A DNA stretch of 64,000 nucleotides from Ophioderma brevispina (taxonomy: Eukaryota > Echinodermata > Ophiuroidea > Amphilepidida > Ophiodermatidae): assembly GCA_023653785.1 (NCBI GenBank), contig JAMKCH010035268.1, positions 1 through 64,000 on the forward strand, written 5' to 3'. The position numbers and the translations under genes are program-made. The notes beneath the pieces were generated by a model. That model made no database searches and had not been told where the DNA came from. It saw only the letters and a list, made by a program, of their open reading frames with translations. Positions 24,869-38,669 of the stretch are shown piece by piece; within the stretch, counting starts at the first letter, position 1, and every line of letters starts with the position of its first letter.

Positions 24869-25228
24869 GCCTGCACCGTCTTCTCAGATAATGTGATTCA
24901 CGCACAATCAAATGTTATGAGTGTCAAATCCAATCAGATCAGAAGTGTTTTATTACCTTATATCAAAGCATAGAATAAGAACAAGTTACGCCCTTATGAT
25001 GAAATTAAGCGAATAAGGAACAGGCCGCCCTATTTTAAAGTGGCGCCCCATGATGCACACACTCTTATGCTTATTCCCCGGTAATGGTGTTCCACAACAA
25101 AATACTACTGAACGCACACAATGGTGCAACAGTGTACACGTCTACAATCGTGTAACAACGATTCAACTTGGCAACGGCTTTGCTTTGAAATCGGCACCGA
25201 CAGTGCCACTTACGGGTCGTTCATACTT

Positions 25229-25250
25229 CGTCTGCAGACGTCTGCAGACG
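25229..25250. repeat. 22-bp palindrome with two CTGCAG sites
   Basis: The sequence reads identically on both strands. It lies inside a looser inverted repeat: 'gttcatac' near 25219 pairs with 'gtatgaac' near 25350. This is consistent with a small decayed foldback element. Confidence 0.45.
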
Positions 25251-26349
25251 TTAGACTTTTGAACATGCTTTTTTACGCAACGTGTGTTCATGCATCCAGC
25301 AAGTGAAGCGTGTTCGAAAGACTTCGTCGACCGACGTCTGCAATATGCAGTATGAACACCCCAATACACGTTGAAAAAAGCGTGACTAAAATTATGCAGG
25401 CAAAATTTAAATGTATTAAAACACATGGTGTCCACCACAAAACAAATGTCATCTCTATAGACCATATTTCTACACTGTACGCGGTCCTCTGCGGCTTATA
25501 CGTAAGCTAATGTGGCGAATTGTTAGTTATCTAAACAGGAACACAAATGACGACTAATGAATAGGTAACATACAGAGTGTTTTTTTTCGTTGCCAGTAAG
25601 ATTTTAGGGAAAAAATAACAATTTGGGCCACTTGGAAAACATATTCTTTTTTTAGAAAATACGGTTAACATTCCGACTAATAGGGAGCCTAATTGTATTT
25701 GACGCCACGAATTCGAATTTCGGTGGAATTCTTATTTTAAAGCGGCACTGCACATTTTCACAATAAGAAATTTGTCAATTTTGATTCAAATGATAGTCTA
25801 TTGCCATTGGAAGAACATTGATATTAGTTTAACACATCAAAATAACATCCCAAAACAGATACCGGCATTGTATGAGGAAAAGGACATCCAGTAATTTGTA
25901 GGCCACTTTTAAGTTTTCCATAACTTTAATCAACAATTGTATATTACATGAATATTTTTGACTCGTAACTACTGATATTAACCCACAAGGGTATAGACCG
26001 TCAAACATGTGCATACGTGAGAAACAGGCATACGGAGTGCGTGTTCTTGTGGTTAAACGCCATTTTTCCTTCGTCTGCTGTATTACGCGTCGCCGGCGAC
26101 GTTAAATTATAAAATCGTTTCTGTTTACCCATAAGGAGCTGATTTGGTCCCTTATCATTCGGGTGATGGTTTTGTATATAAATCTTTACAACCATGCAAA
26201 ATATCAATTTTTGAACAAATCTTGAGGGCTCCTATTTTTCCAAATGTTCCTGTTTTCTCTTTAACTTAACAAAAATACGAAACCATAAATACAACTATAA
26301 GTCAAACAATAACAAACCTATATAAATTTTAAAAAATGACCAATTTTGG

Positions 26350-26355
26350 TTTATT
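26350..26355 (-). terminator. Candidate polyadenylation signal (AATAAA) of P450 copy A
   Basis: AATAAA on the minus strand, about 240 bases after the stop codon of the degraded P450. Position only; no transcript evidence. Confidence 0.3.
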
Positions 26356-26595
26356 GTTTGTTACTTTTTTCATGAGAGGAAATCCCAACCTATGTGCGAA
26401 TTCCCATTTTAAACCCCTCTCGAATGATAAAAAAAAATTGGTATATATGTATGATTACATTCAAATGATCTTGTTAAGGAAATACACATGGCCTATACAG
26501 GCATTGGTATTTACAGCTGCTCCTCAGTAAAGAAGGTAAATACCTCTCAAACGAGGTGGTCATATGTTTCAAACTTTGTGCGCAATCATTTTGAT

Positions 26596-26777
26596 TTACC
26601 TCCTGACAATGGCGCAAATGCTAAAACGGTAGCGGACTGTAAGTAATTCCACTTCTTCCTTCAAAACACGGTGAGGTTTGACCATCTGATTTCCTAACGA
26701 AAATTTGGTCAGAAGATGCGTCAAAAATATGAATATCTCAGTTTTGGCCAACTTTTCTCCCAAACAAATTCGTCGAC
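26596..26777 (-). pseudogene. P450 copy A exon 4 (haem-binding exon)
   Basis: Starts after a TGCAG acceptor with 'GRRICLGEKLAKTEIFIF', which contains the haem-ligand cysteine, and ends in TAA at 26596-26598. Compared with the intact paralogue, one base is missing just after 'KFS' and one base is gained about 60 bases later. Some 24 residues are therefore read in another frame before the frame returns at 'FSICAIVRR'. The exon remains open throughout. Confidence 0.8.
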
Positions 26778-26936
26778 CTGCAATGATTAGACAAATATAA
26801 TAATAAACAAATAAATACGTGTAAAGTGAAAGGTTTGGGCGTGTTATTTTATCCCCGAAAAAAAAAATTATATTTACCACCTCCTTGAAAACGTAAAGAA
26901 TCGTTATCTCTGATTGTATTCCACTCTTTATTTTAC

Positions 26937-27134
26937 CTGTCGAAAAGGGAATCCATTCCTTTGGTGTGACGATTTCGCCTTTTTCGTTCAGAAATCTTTC
27001 CGGTTTAAATACATCCGGGTCAGACCAAACATCTGGGTCATGAAGGACGCCCCACAGGTTGGATATGACGACAGTATTTTTGGGAATTTCATAGCCTTGG
27101 ATGGTTGTATCTTCATTGGCATAGTGCGTTACAC
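26937..27134 (-). pseudogene. P450 copy A exon 3
   Basis: 198 bp, same length and phases as the paralogous exon at 48718-48915. It encodes the segment from 'GVTHYANEDT' through 'FKPERF' to 'WIPFSTG', and 60 of 67 residues match the paralogue. The acceptor ATAG and donor G|GTAAAA are intact. The following 159-bp intron is a multiple of three with no stop in frame. Confidence 0.85.
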
Positions 27135-27184
27135 CTATATACAACACCAAGTGTTACATGTTAAAGCAACAACAGCATATATTT

Positions 27185-27345
27185 TGAAGAGCGCCCTCAA
27201 TTTTCAAAATGAGTTTTTTTTGCACAGATGTGTTGGTAATTGTCTAGTAAACTATACCTGCGAGTGGCAATGCTCAAAAATGCGTATTTGTCATAAAAGA
27301 AGCGATTTTGTAATTAGAATCGGGATCACTGATTGTAGTTTAATG
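27185..27345. mobile_element. Arm of foldback MITE family III
   Basis: 'gcgccctcaattttcaaaat' followed by 'gtaattgtctagtaaactatacctg' and 'gcgattttgtaattagaatcggga' matches the right arm (reverse complement) of the complete element at 36089-36623. Only one arm was found here, lying in intron 2 of the degraded P450. Confidence 0.65.
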
Positions 27346-28101
27346 GCTGATCTGGAAACGCCAAATTTATGTCAACGTGGATTTTGAATATAAATTAGAT
27401 TTGCAATAGTGATCTAAAAACAATTCTATCTGTTGACTTTACAAAATGTTTGTGCAAAATGTACAGGCAGTTAGTTAAAGCATGGACCTAGAAGATAAGA
27501 GGACCCACTGTGACAATACACTAGTTTCAAAGACCCTTTTACGTTGCCACCTTGTTATTAAATCCCACCATGATCCCATTTACCGGCTTAAGGTAAAGCG
27601 ATAATCACCCTCTCGGAAAGTGGAGCTGGGCATACATGGAAGGTTCAGCCCGCCTTAAATTACATGATGCAAGTTGCATGATGCCAATGAGGAAATTGAA
27701 AGATCAGAAAAAATATGTTCCGAAAACAATGGAAAACGTCCCAACATAGCATGCCATTTCATTATTTAAACTATTGCTTATTAACCCCTGTCTACCTGAG
27801 CATTTTTTGTAACAGCACACCGGAAGGGGGGTACCACGCCCTTAAATTTTCTTTATTGCACATCCAATTCCTATAAATTTGATACCTACAGTAAAGCTTA
27901 AAGTTTCTTCTTTCCGTTGGTATCAAAATATGTAGAAACCAAAGTATGAAAATACTGCATATAGGAAGAAAAATTGATATTTTTCAAATTTGGGATCACC
28001 CTTTACCTTTCCTATACCCCGGTGTTTTTTTTTTATTATTATTATTTTTATTTAGGGGGGCATGAAACGGAGCATAAAATGTCAACTGGCAATTAAATTA
28101 A

Positions 28102-28406
28102 AGACACTATCAGTGATTTGAAAAATATTTGAAATTTGCAGGAATAGCTTCAAAGTGAAGGATAAGTCTGTAGAATTCTCATAAGTTACCTTTTACAGCT
28201 GTAGAATTAACAGAAAAGGGAGAACACGGCAGTGTTCCAAGATAAGATTCTCCATTCAATTACGTGTTGTAGTAAGTGTTCGTTCGGACAGTAATGACTA
28301 AAATCTCTGATTCTGTCCTTATTAGGTTGCTTCTGGTCTTATAATTTGCAGGGTATGTTAGGATACCTGTACTTGTTACGTACATGCAAAAATCTGATTT
28401 TTGATG
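28102..28406 (-). mobile_element. MITE family II, copy 3 (inverted, truncated)
   Basis: Reverse-complement copy of the element at 11033 and 12190. Its outer end AGACACTATCAGTGATTTG is intact beside TTAA (28098-28101). The opposite end is cut off after 'gatttttgatg', where a 125-base A run begins. Confidence 0.7.
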
Positions 28407-30239
<1,833 letters not shown>

Positions 30240-30240
<1 letters not shown>

Positions 30241-31300
30241 TATAGCCATTAATTCAAACTCTTTTGGGGGTCTATTTTGACCTCTTTTTGGCCCTTCCTA
30301 TATGGTCAATTTGAAGTCAAATTTACTAAAGATCCACTCCCAATAACCTCGTCCCCGGGATCCAAAGATTTTACACAGGAAGTGATTAGAATTTAATTTT
30401 GTTTTTGTCTAGAAAAGGTATTATTGTATCATTTACTCTGTGCAAATAGTAGGAATATTCGATATATGAGTGAAGACACAGTGCATAATTATTATTTTTA
30501 CCCAGTTTATAGAAGGCGTCATAACTCACTTTTTTAGCCTAATATCAACACTTGTTGAATGATACGGGCACTATTAAAATTGGATATGAATATATTTAGG
30601 GTATCTTGACACAAAATGTCAAAAAAAATTTAGTTTATTTAATGTAACTACAAAAAGTACCATATATTAATAGAAATGAGGTTTATTTAGAAGTTTTTAA
30701 AATGCATATAACGTGGAATGATTACCTGGCCCATTCGAACTTAAATGGCTCATAGGTTGCGTCAATTTGACATTTTTTGTCTTTTCGAAGGTCAATTTTG
30801 AACCCCAGATCCACATGATTCTTCTGAATCTACTGCATAGAGTGGAGAAAATGAAATACTACTGCATTTTAATATAAAGTGTAATCAATACATCACCATC
30901 GCTGATTTACCTTAGTTGGGTACATTTTAAAAAGACCTTTCCCTTTATGGGATCAATTTTGACCCTAGATTCCAACATTTCCAATTCATTCTTGATTCTT
31001 CTGCTATTACAAAGTGGGGAAATTAAATACTAGTTTAAGTTGGAATTAAAGACATCAACATTCTATTATTTTTACCTAATTTGGGTCAATGTGAACCCCT
31101 TTTTGGCCCTTTATGGTGGGTCAATTTTGAACCCAGATTCCAACATTCAAATTCTTCTTGAATCCACGCTATAGAGCGGGTGGACAATTAATACATGAAT
31201 TTTAATATGAGGTTGGAATAAACCACCATCACCATTCTACGATTTTAATTTGTGGGTCCACTTTTGACCTTGTTGCCCCCATAAAAAAATTCCACACTTC
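30240..31300. repeat. Tandem repeat, about 167-bp period
   Basis: Units contain 'gggtcaattttgaacccagattccaacattc', a 'ctatagagtgggg' phrase (near 30835, 31002 and 31170), and 'tggaata...catcaccat'. At least three clear units lie between 30770 and 31300, with weaker ones to the left. The vocabulary ('tttgacc', 'gaccc') resembles the array at 340-1200, but the units are not obviously the same. Confidence 0.65.
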
Positions 31301-31417
31301 GATTTCTACATCCACCCAGGCGATGTCCCCAACAAGGTACCTAAAATGTGGTAGCAATGATTTTTTTCTATCTGCCCTACCCCTGCCAGTGCCCAAAACG
31401 GGTCCGGGCTGCGTTTA

Positions 31418-32388
31418 CAGGGTGTCTCAGAAAGAACGTTAACCTCCGAAACGGCCATTTTTTGCTTACTTAATTAATCAATTCTTATCCTTGTTGTAGC
31501 TTATATTCTGAAAATATATACTCTTTTGAACAATGGTGAAAACAAGAAAGGAAAACGGTTGAACAAAGAACCAACACAATGACATTTTGCCTCTAAAAAT
31601 GAGCGAAACATTACTTGTTCACGGCTACCAAAATAGCAGAGAAACAGGTACATTGTTATTCTTATGGATTTGGGCACACATAAGTGTACATTTAATAATT
31701 TGTCGATGGAATGCCTAAAAAGCACATGAAACATTCACTTAATTTGTTCTGCAGAATTAAGTGGACCTGATATCCCTCACCCGTCTATCATTAATGCCAG
31801 ATATGAATTTGGTTAAAGCGCACCTCAAATAATGGCATTGGGGCATAACTCCTACAATGGAAATTCTACTAAACTCTTGGGTGTAAAGGATCATCGTGAA
31901 TGGGGTCGAAACGTTTTCCGTCAAGTAGGGTTCCCAGTAAGATGGGCAATCAAGGAGGAACAGAGAACAAATTCTGGAGCATGGCAAGAAAGACTCAAAG
32001 AAGTCCAAGGAAAGAGATATGATCGTCAACGAACAGGACGATCAGCCGGCAAAATAATATGCGTCGTAAGGAGAACCTGACAATAAAATTCTAAAACCAG
32101 CCAGCAAAGGACTTGAAATTTGAGAAGTATTTTGGCCAGGAGGGTCTTAAAACTTTTTATGTCGGGGTATGGCATCCATGGTTTCCTTGATAATGCTAGC
32201 CGTGGACAAGTACGTTTGCATCATTTTAGGGAAAAATTCATTGTTTTTTTTTCACGTTTTATTTCTTGTTTCACCATATGTTCACAAAAACTACATATTT
32301 TCATAATATAAAGGTAAAACAAGGTAAGACTTGATTAGTAAGTCAAAAATGGCTGGTTCTGGAGGGTAACTTCTTCTGAGACACCCTG
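31418..32388. mobile_element. Tc1/mariner-type non-autonomous element with TA target duplication
   Basis: The left end CAGGGTGTCTCAGAAAGAA and the right end (reverse complement CAGGGTGTCTCAGAAGAAG) are inverted repeats. They extend imperfectly for about 60 bp through 'GGCCATTTTT..CTTAC' / 'AGCCATTTTTGACTTAC'. TA lies on both sides (31416-31417 and 32389-32390). The 971-bp interior has only short frames and no recognisable DDE/D motif, so it is non-autonomous or decayed. Its right end lies about 16 bases from the exon 2 splice donor of P450 copy A. Confidence 0.8.
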
Positions 32389-32404
32389 TACTACAGTTAC
32401 ATAC

Positions 32405-33173
32405 CAAGCGGGGGGGACTACGGTCTGCAATCGGTGTATTTTCCAATATGACGCTTCGGGAAAAGGCATGTCTGTGAATCGGGCGTAACACGGCAAAAAA
32501 CGCCCCTTCCACATACTGAAAGTATTTCATCCTGAATCTTTGCTGTCAATCTGGGTACGAGGCCATTGTAAAGAAGACCCCATCCTAACGTATTGGAAGA
32601 AAGAAAGTTTCTTCCCGCCGCAAATAGCTACAAATAATCGCAAAAAGATGTTTTTCATCTGACAAAGTTACGGGGAGGTCTTGTAGTCCTGGTTGTTTCT
32701 CTATTTCTTTCAGATACAAGTCAATGAAGTCCTTACATTCATTGATGTTTCCAGACGAGATTTATGATCATTAACAATAGTATTGAAAGTATAAACGGAC
32801 TCTGAATGTATTTGGACTGTATTTTCTATAGTTCCAGGGTGAGGTAACGTAAAAGAGGTACGAAAAGAAGTTAAACCCACAAGATCAAGCAGTTGAATTC
32901 TTCTATCAAGACTTGGAAAGGATACGCTTAAACTCTTTATTGCTGTATCAAAACGTGTTCCCAAAAATATAGAACAATGATGTTTTGACGTTGCATTCCC
33001 CAACGGTGCTGTTCGGGTGAATGTTCTCCCTGAAAGCAGCGAATTCCTCTGAAAGATCCCCGCTTAGGTAATGATCGGGTCATAAAAACTTTCTTGCCAA
33101 CCCCGAAACTACGAAATACGGAGAGGGAGAATCGACGTTGGTGCTTCCATGTCTCCCCGGATGATGAGAAGGC
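32405..33173 (-). pseudogene. P450 copy A exon 2 (frame-disrupted)
   Basis: Aligns along its length with the intact exon at 50417-51181, including the GTATGT donor and the 'acaacag' acceptor. Clean stretches include 'WKHQRRFSLSVF' near 33100-33150 and 'DRRIQLLDLVG' near 32890. Numerous one-base insertions and deletions break the frame, for example an expanded G run at 32409-32416. I-helix and ExxR positions are present only in broken frames. Confidence 0.85.
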
Positions 33174-35330
33174 CTGTTGTTTAGAAGAAAACTATCGATT
33201 ACTCGGGACAAGTATAGTTTACAAAACTCAGATTTTTTGCTGTTAACCTAGCCCATAGAAAATGCATGCAATCAAAAATAATTCCTGTATTACTGCAGTA
33301 TATAAAAGTAAAGTTCATTTTACTGACTAATTTCAAAATCTGAAGTGAAAATAAGATACGAAAACCACTCATAGTGAAGTTAGTGTCCACTGTAAACGGG
33401 CCGCGGACCTTTTGCCCACCAAAACGAATCATGTGACAGAATCAATTCATAAAGTTGATCGTATGAAATATTCCCATTACAGGGCACCATCCATCACTGA
33501 TCACTGACATGCCTATGGATGAACACGGTGGGTGTTGACCCACAACACTGTGTGTCGATTTGACATTAGCGGTAGGCCTGTTTTACACAGTCGCGAAGCC
33601 TTGTTAGAAATGGTCGTTTCGGATTATTTTTCAGTACCGTTCTCAACAAATTACCACAACTTATGAAGAAAAAGAAGATTATCTTGGTTGTAAGCTTCTA
33701 CGAGAGATAGGTCGAAACGTTGGTCCATGGCGCTCTCTTGAATGTGCACAGCAATCACTGGTAATTTTTGCCATAGAGTTTGCATTATACCCTACCAAAA
33801 TACCACTCTTTATAAATTAACCATTTTCGGATTTTTCTGAATGTTCTATCATAATAAAATTTACATATGTTATTGATGATAATATATTCTACAATTAGAG
33901 CTTCTACGAAGAAAATCCCTTGAGCACTTTCCTCGCAACGACGTGAGTTTTCTCATGTCATATGCGTTAAGCACAGAGTACGCGTGACAGGTCATAGGCC
34001 TATTGAATGCACTGTGTGCACAGTGAATAGGGAAAATGGACAGTAACTGCAAGATGTGCTACAAAATTAGTATTTACAAATGATTACTTTAAAGTGAAAT
34101 GTATTTGAGATTTGTGAAAGAAAGTGAGTAGTGTTATTAAGTTTGAATATCTAAAACTACTTTTATCATTATACTTAAAATTGTTTGTGCTCTTTTTGGT
34201 TTTACAAATTCCCTCGTTATAAATTGAATTTTTTACATAAATGATTTTATTATAAGTATCAAGAATTACAACTTCAATCAATTATTTTACAGCGTACTTA
34301 ATATATGCATGTATGTGTCGTTAACATTTCGCAAATGAAATAGGTTACGGGTACTTATGACAATTTCAAGCATTTATTATTTATCTATTTGATTACTACA
34401 TGGTGTACCCAAAAATGTGCACGAAATGCTGCTAACCCTGACCTTAATATGTTCACTTTTCTGACAAAATCGTAATACTCATTCTTTACACTACTTACTC
34501 TGAAAAAATGCTAGAAAAATGAAGCAGATATGAAAAGTTTTGTACACCTTCCCATTTTTCTCCCAATCCAATGAAGTTTACAGAGTAAACACCATCAGAA
34601 TTGTTATTTTTTGTAACACCCAATGGGGTTTACAGAGTAAACCACATTTTGTGTAAATGAATAGATATCGCATTCATATTGGCAATGATATTCTTCCTAA
34701 AAGTTGTTTATTGTGGCACTTGCATGTTAGAAGTAACGACAAACAGTCTTTCCTTTCAAAGAATAATTATAATATGTAGAGCAATTGTTTTCACATAATA
34801 TTGGGCAAAATGGAATTGTCCAGAGAAGACTTCCATGGATCAACAGCATGTTTAAGCAGATTTGAAAGAGATATTGAATTTAGTATTTACGATTAATCGT
34901 ATTGAGTTGGAATTATTAAACAAATTGTACTCCTTATATGTTTTAAATCATTAAGGTAATCAATTTAGTTTTGTGATTCTGTATACGGTATTTATTTTTG
35001 TATTTAAGATGTTTTTATTCGTATTGGCCCCTGAGCCACATGGAAGAACAGAGGATCAGTTGTATTATCCACTGAATGTGTAACCCAGGCTAAACAAGAA
35101 ATAAAACAAACAAACAAACATTAATTTTTTTGTTGTCGAGTGTAGATAGTCTAGGTTTAAAAACTCCAATTGCCTTCTGGTAATTTAGGCTAGTAAAATT
35201 AGTAAAATTAATCACAATAGGTTTAATCCTCGTCCTCCGGAATTATTATTATTTTTTTGTGACACGCCCTCCGAAGGGGGTGATAGTTCCCACCCTTCTA
35301 ATTTCCCTAAAACACGTTCAAATTAAATTG
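33174..35330. other. P450 copy A intron 1, no further feature seen
   Basis: AT-rich intronic DNA without recognisable elements. 'gtttacagagtaaac' occurs twice near 34580 and 34630 as a short palindromic repeat. Confidence 0.4.
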
Positions 35331-35379
35331 AAGTTATGTCCCTGTTCTATATAATTACATACAAATTAGATCGATGTGA

Positions 35380-36088
35380 TGATGACGTCATAAGTAAACA
35401 ATGTCAACAAAGGAGAATCGGTATTTATTTACTTAACAATAACTTTTTTTCTAAATATCGTCGCTGGGCTGGAAAAACCTCGTATGTGCATTTAACCTTT
35501 AAGAGCAAAACCTCCCATATAGTAAAAACGGTAACATGACAAAACCTCATATGTAACATTTCTGGAGACATCAAAAACTGAATAATTTGCTGTAATGCCT
35601 TGCACACGAAATATGCCTTTCTAAATATATTAATTATTTACTCAAGATTCTGAAATCAACTCCCATATGATTTACTATCATATTTGGCTTGAAATTCAAG
35701 CTAAAACCCCATGTGACCAAAATGCACATAGTGTATGAGGTTTTAGCACTGTGGCTCGCTTTTTACATGTGGTTTTGCATTCGACCTCTGAAGTTACATA
35801 ATTATGAGGTTGTAACCGCCCAGCGACGATATGCTACAAGTATGCATTTTGTTAACCTATAAGTGAAATAAAAGTTTAAACATATAAGTGAAATAAAAGT
35901 TTGAACCTATAAGTGAAATAAAAGTTTGAAAATAATGAACTTTTCAAAATGGAGTTTCAACCATCCTCCAAAACTTAAAGGACTTGACAATTTTCACACG
36001 CTACCCTCATATTTAAATTCAGTTTTGTACAAAAGAGATGGAATAGAGTCAGTAACGATTACACGGAGAGCCTTTTTGGCAAAGTTAA
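35380..36088 (-). other. Paralogous intron 1 segment
   Basis: 35380-35460 ('caatgtcaacaaa', 'gagaatcggtatttatt', 'acttaacaataac') and 35930-36088 align with 51310-51410 and 51480-51640 in intron 1 of the intact P450. This shows the duplication included intron 1. A three-unit 25-bp repeat lies between the two segments. Confidence 0.65.
35856..35930. repeat. Three tandem 25-bp units
   Basis: Exactly three units of CCTATAAGTGAAATAAAAGT plus TTGAA, with only two or three substitutions between them. Confidence 0.9.
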
Positions 36089-36623
36089 CACTTAAAGCAA
36101 TATTAGCACATTTTTTTAAGGTCGCCCCCAATTTAAAAAAAAAAATTGAGATTTTTACACGGTTGCATTGGTAACTGGCTATAGTAAACTATACCTGTGT
36201 ATGGTTAAGCTCGAAAATGTCTGTGTGCCACAAACGAAGGAATTTTGTACTAGAATAATTATTATCGGGGATCCCCGATAATAATTCAACCGCTGCTGGA
36301 AACGGCCTTCCAATGTGAAATAGCTGGGAAATAGCGCCATGTACGTGTCTACGCGGGCAAGTCAAGTTAGAGGTTATTTTCTCGAGATGGCACTATTTCA
36401 TCATGGACGGACATAAACGTAGCATTTCCAGCTCTGCCGTTAAGTCCAATCTGGGATCCCAATTCTAATTACAAAATCGCTTATTTTGTGATAAATACGC
36501 ATTTTTAGCATTCTCATTCACAGGTATAGTTTCCTAGACAATTACCAACGTAACTGTGCAAAAATATCAAATTTTGAAAATTGGGGGCGCTTTTCAAAAA
36601 ATGTGCCAATATTGCCTTAAGTG
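36089..36623. mobile_element. Foldback MITE family III, complete copy
   Basis: Arms of about 150-165 bp are inverted copies. The left 'CACTTAAAGCAATATTAGCA' pairs with the right 'CACTTAAGGCAATATTGGCA' (reverse complement), and both continue through 'CGCCCCCAATTT' and 'AAACTATACCTGTG'. The middle carries a 30-bp perfect palindrome. The left flank is GTTAA. In the paralogous intron the same site reads uninterrupted as 'gcaaagttaattac', so this insertion happened after the P450 duplication. Confidence 0.75.
36257..36286. repeat. 30-bp perfect palindrome
   Basis: Arm AATTATTATCGGGGA followed directly by its reverse complement, with no loop. It lies within foldback MITE family III. Confidence 0.85.
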
Positions 36624-36850
36624 CCCAAGGAGTGGGGGGGAGGTGTTCCATGTGACCCCACACTAAGGAAACCACTTTCCCTAAGGAATTTTTGCACGAA
36701 ATTTATACCACACGTGAAGGGTCATTAGACAACCCCAAATCAGCAATAAAAATGAAATCTGTTATTCGGGCTGCAAATTAGGGGCAAAACATTGTTTTCA
36801 GAACATGCGAAAATTGGACAAAAAGACGGAAATTTCAAATGACCCTTGCG
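36617..36850 (-). mobile_element. MITE family I, partial inverted copy
   Basis: The reverse complement matches the right 230 bp of the element at 61036-61815: 'aagtgcccaaggagtggggg', 'aaggaaaccactttccc', 'ccccaaatcagcaataaa', 'ccgtct'-type phrases. It shares its outer CACTTAAG tip with the adjoining family III element. The other half is missing. Confidence 0.65.
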
Positions 36851-37347
36851 CTTACACCCCGGGGTCTAAAGAAAATGGGGAAAATAAGGAGAGGGCGTTA
36901 TTTTATAACGCTCAAATTGGGAATAAAAGCATATTTTTCAGGGATCCGTTACGGTGCTCTGCCTCTGGACCTCGCCAGGGAGGCCTTCTATTACTGGACC
37001 CCCCTGCCATTTTGGTTCGGATCGTCCCCAATATCCGCACCACAAGAGTGCGGGATCATGGCAACTCCCATGATTGCAGACAGGTCCGTACGCAGGGGGA
37101 GTGCGAGGGGTGCGGCCGCACCCCTCAAATTCCACAAAAGCCGAAAAAGGTCCACTTTTTGCCGATTTTGTTGATAAAAAGGTCCAAAATTTAGAGAAAA
37201 TCTGACGAAAAAGTCCACTTTTTGGTGAAGACATGTTCAAAACGTCCAAAAAAGGACCATTTTAGGGGGGTAGGTCCATTTTTCCAAAAAGGTCCACTTT
37301 TTCGAAGACCCGCACCCCCGTAAAAAAAATCCTGCGTACGGCCCTGA

Positions 37348-37392
37348 TTACAGTAAAATACTACTACTACTAATAATAATAATAATAACTCT
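37348..37392. repeat. TAC/TAA trinucleotide microsatellite
   Basis: 'tactactactaataataataataataac' with little interruption. Confidence 0.85.
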
Positions 37393-37639
37393 AAAATGAT
37401 AGTTAGGGGAATGTTTAAATATTCATTAGGTTATAATGAACTCTTATAGTTATTTAAATTAAAATATTCATATCCTTTGTTATTCTAGTGAATTATCCTT
37501 CATTTGCATACATTGATATTCATGTTCTTTGTTATTCAAAACGGAATAAACCGCAATTTAAAGGGAGGCGTTAAGTTATATTTCGCCCTGATGACGTAAT
37601 GAGTGAATAACAAAAGCCAATTTCCCCTAATAGTCAGGC

Positions 37640-38330
37640 AGCAGTTGTCAGCTACTGCGATAATTTTGCCAACTTTGATTTTTCACTTTCATGTGTTCAA
37701 GGACATCACAAGGAATCGCTTTCAACTTGTCGCCGAATTTTCAGTGTCATATTTCGTCACCTGGGGGTGCTTTTTCAAAATGGCCGCCAAAATCATAGAA
37801 AATCGAACAAAAGCGTATTGTTTACCACAAATACCATCTAATAGGGTTAGGGTTCTGCATTATTTTGGCGAAGTGACCGTTAGAAATGTTTTAAAACCAA
37901 ATGAGTGTTGTTCAGGAATGATAGGGGCGGTTTTTTTTTTTTTTAATGGCCCCCAATATCATAGAGAATTCATTAAAAGTATATTGTTTACCAATATATC
38001 ATTTAATAAGGTCGGGTTCTGGATAATTTTGGCCAGGTGATCTCTAGAAATGTTTTCAAATAAAAACAGTGTTGTTCAGAAATATTTGATGGTGGGTATG
38101 TTTCAAAATGGCCGCCAAATCATAGAAATTAATAAAAAAATGTCCCTAAAACATAGTATTGATCAAAAATACCATTTGAGGTGGAGTGTTCTAGATAATT
38201 TTAGCATAGATTTCCTATAATATTTTACGGGACCACAAGTGCTATTCTTTACCATTAATCAAGGCACTTTTTCCTAAGATGGCTAAAAAATAATTAGATT
38301 AATCGAAAAAATATTTAAAAAGAATATCAT
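37640..38330 (+). repeat. Left arm: four tandem units of about 165 bp
   Basis: Units repeat 'atggccgcc.aaatcatagaaaat', 'gtttaccacaaataccatctaat', 'ttctg.ataattttgg' and 'agtgttgttcagaaatgat' at spacings of about 165, 162 and 171 bases. The outermost unit is closest to those in the right arm. Confidence 0.75.
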
Positions 38331-38543
38331 TATGGGGGCTGTTTTCGAGATTTTTACTCTAGTGAATTTAAAGATGTTTTATTATCAGAAAACAATACTG
38401 TTTATAATTAATAGAATAACCTCTCCCCAATATTGGAGAGTAGAGTACAATTTGGTATAAGCTAACCTTGTTGGAATGATTAATGGTATCTTTCTTCTAT
38501 GGAACACTATTAAACTAATGTTACACATCCCCAATTCCACAAA

Positions 38544-38669
38544 ATGACAGAATCAACGTTTGCTGATACCTGTGATAAACATAGCCAAAAATTAGAGAAC
38601 TGTGGACAAGAAAGTGAACCACCATTTGCTGATAAAGATGTTCCAAAGTCAAAAGGTCAACCTTTTTGA
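38544..38669 (+). other. Small open frame inside the foldback element
   Basis: A 41-codon frame from ATG to TGA, polar and rich in Lys, Asp, Glu and Pro, contains 'CDKHSQKLENCGQE'. It matches nothing recognised. It is recorded only because it is the cleanest plus-strand frame next to the left arm; coding is doubtful. Confidence 0.12.

Noticed and set aside
31832..32080. 82-codon frame inside the mariner-type element as a transposase piece
   Set aside because: No helix-turn-helix or DDE/D motif could be recognised; it may be chance.
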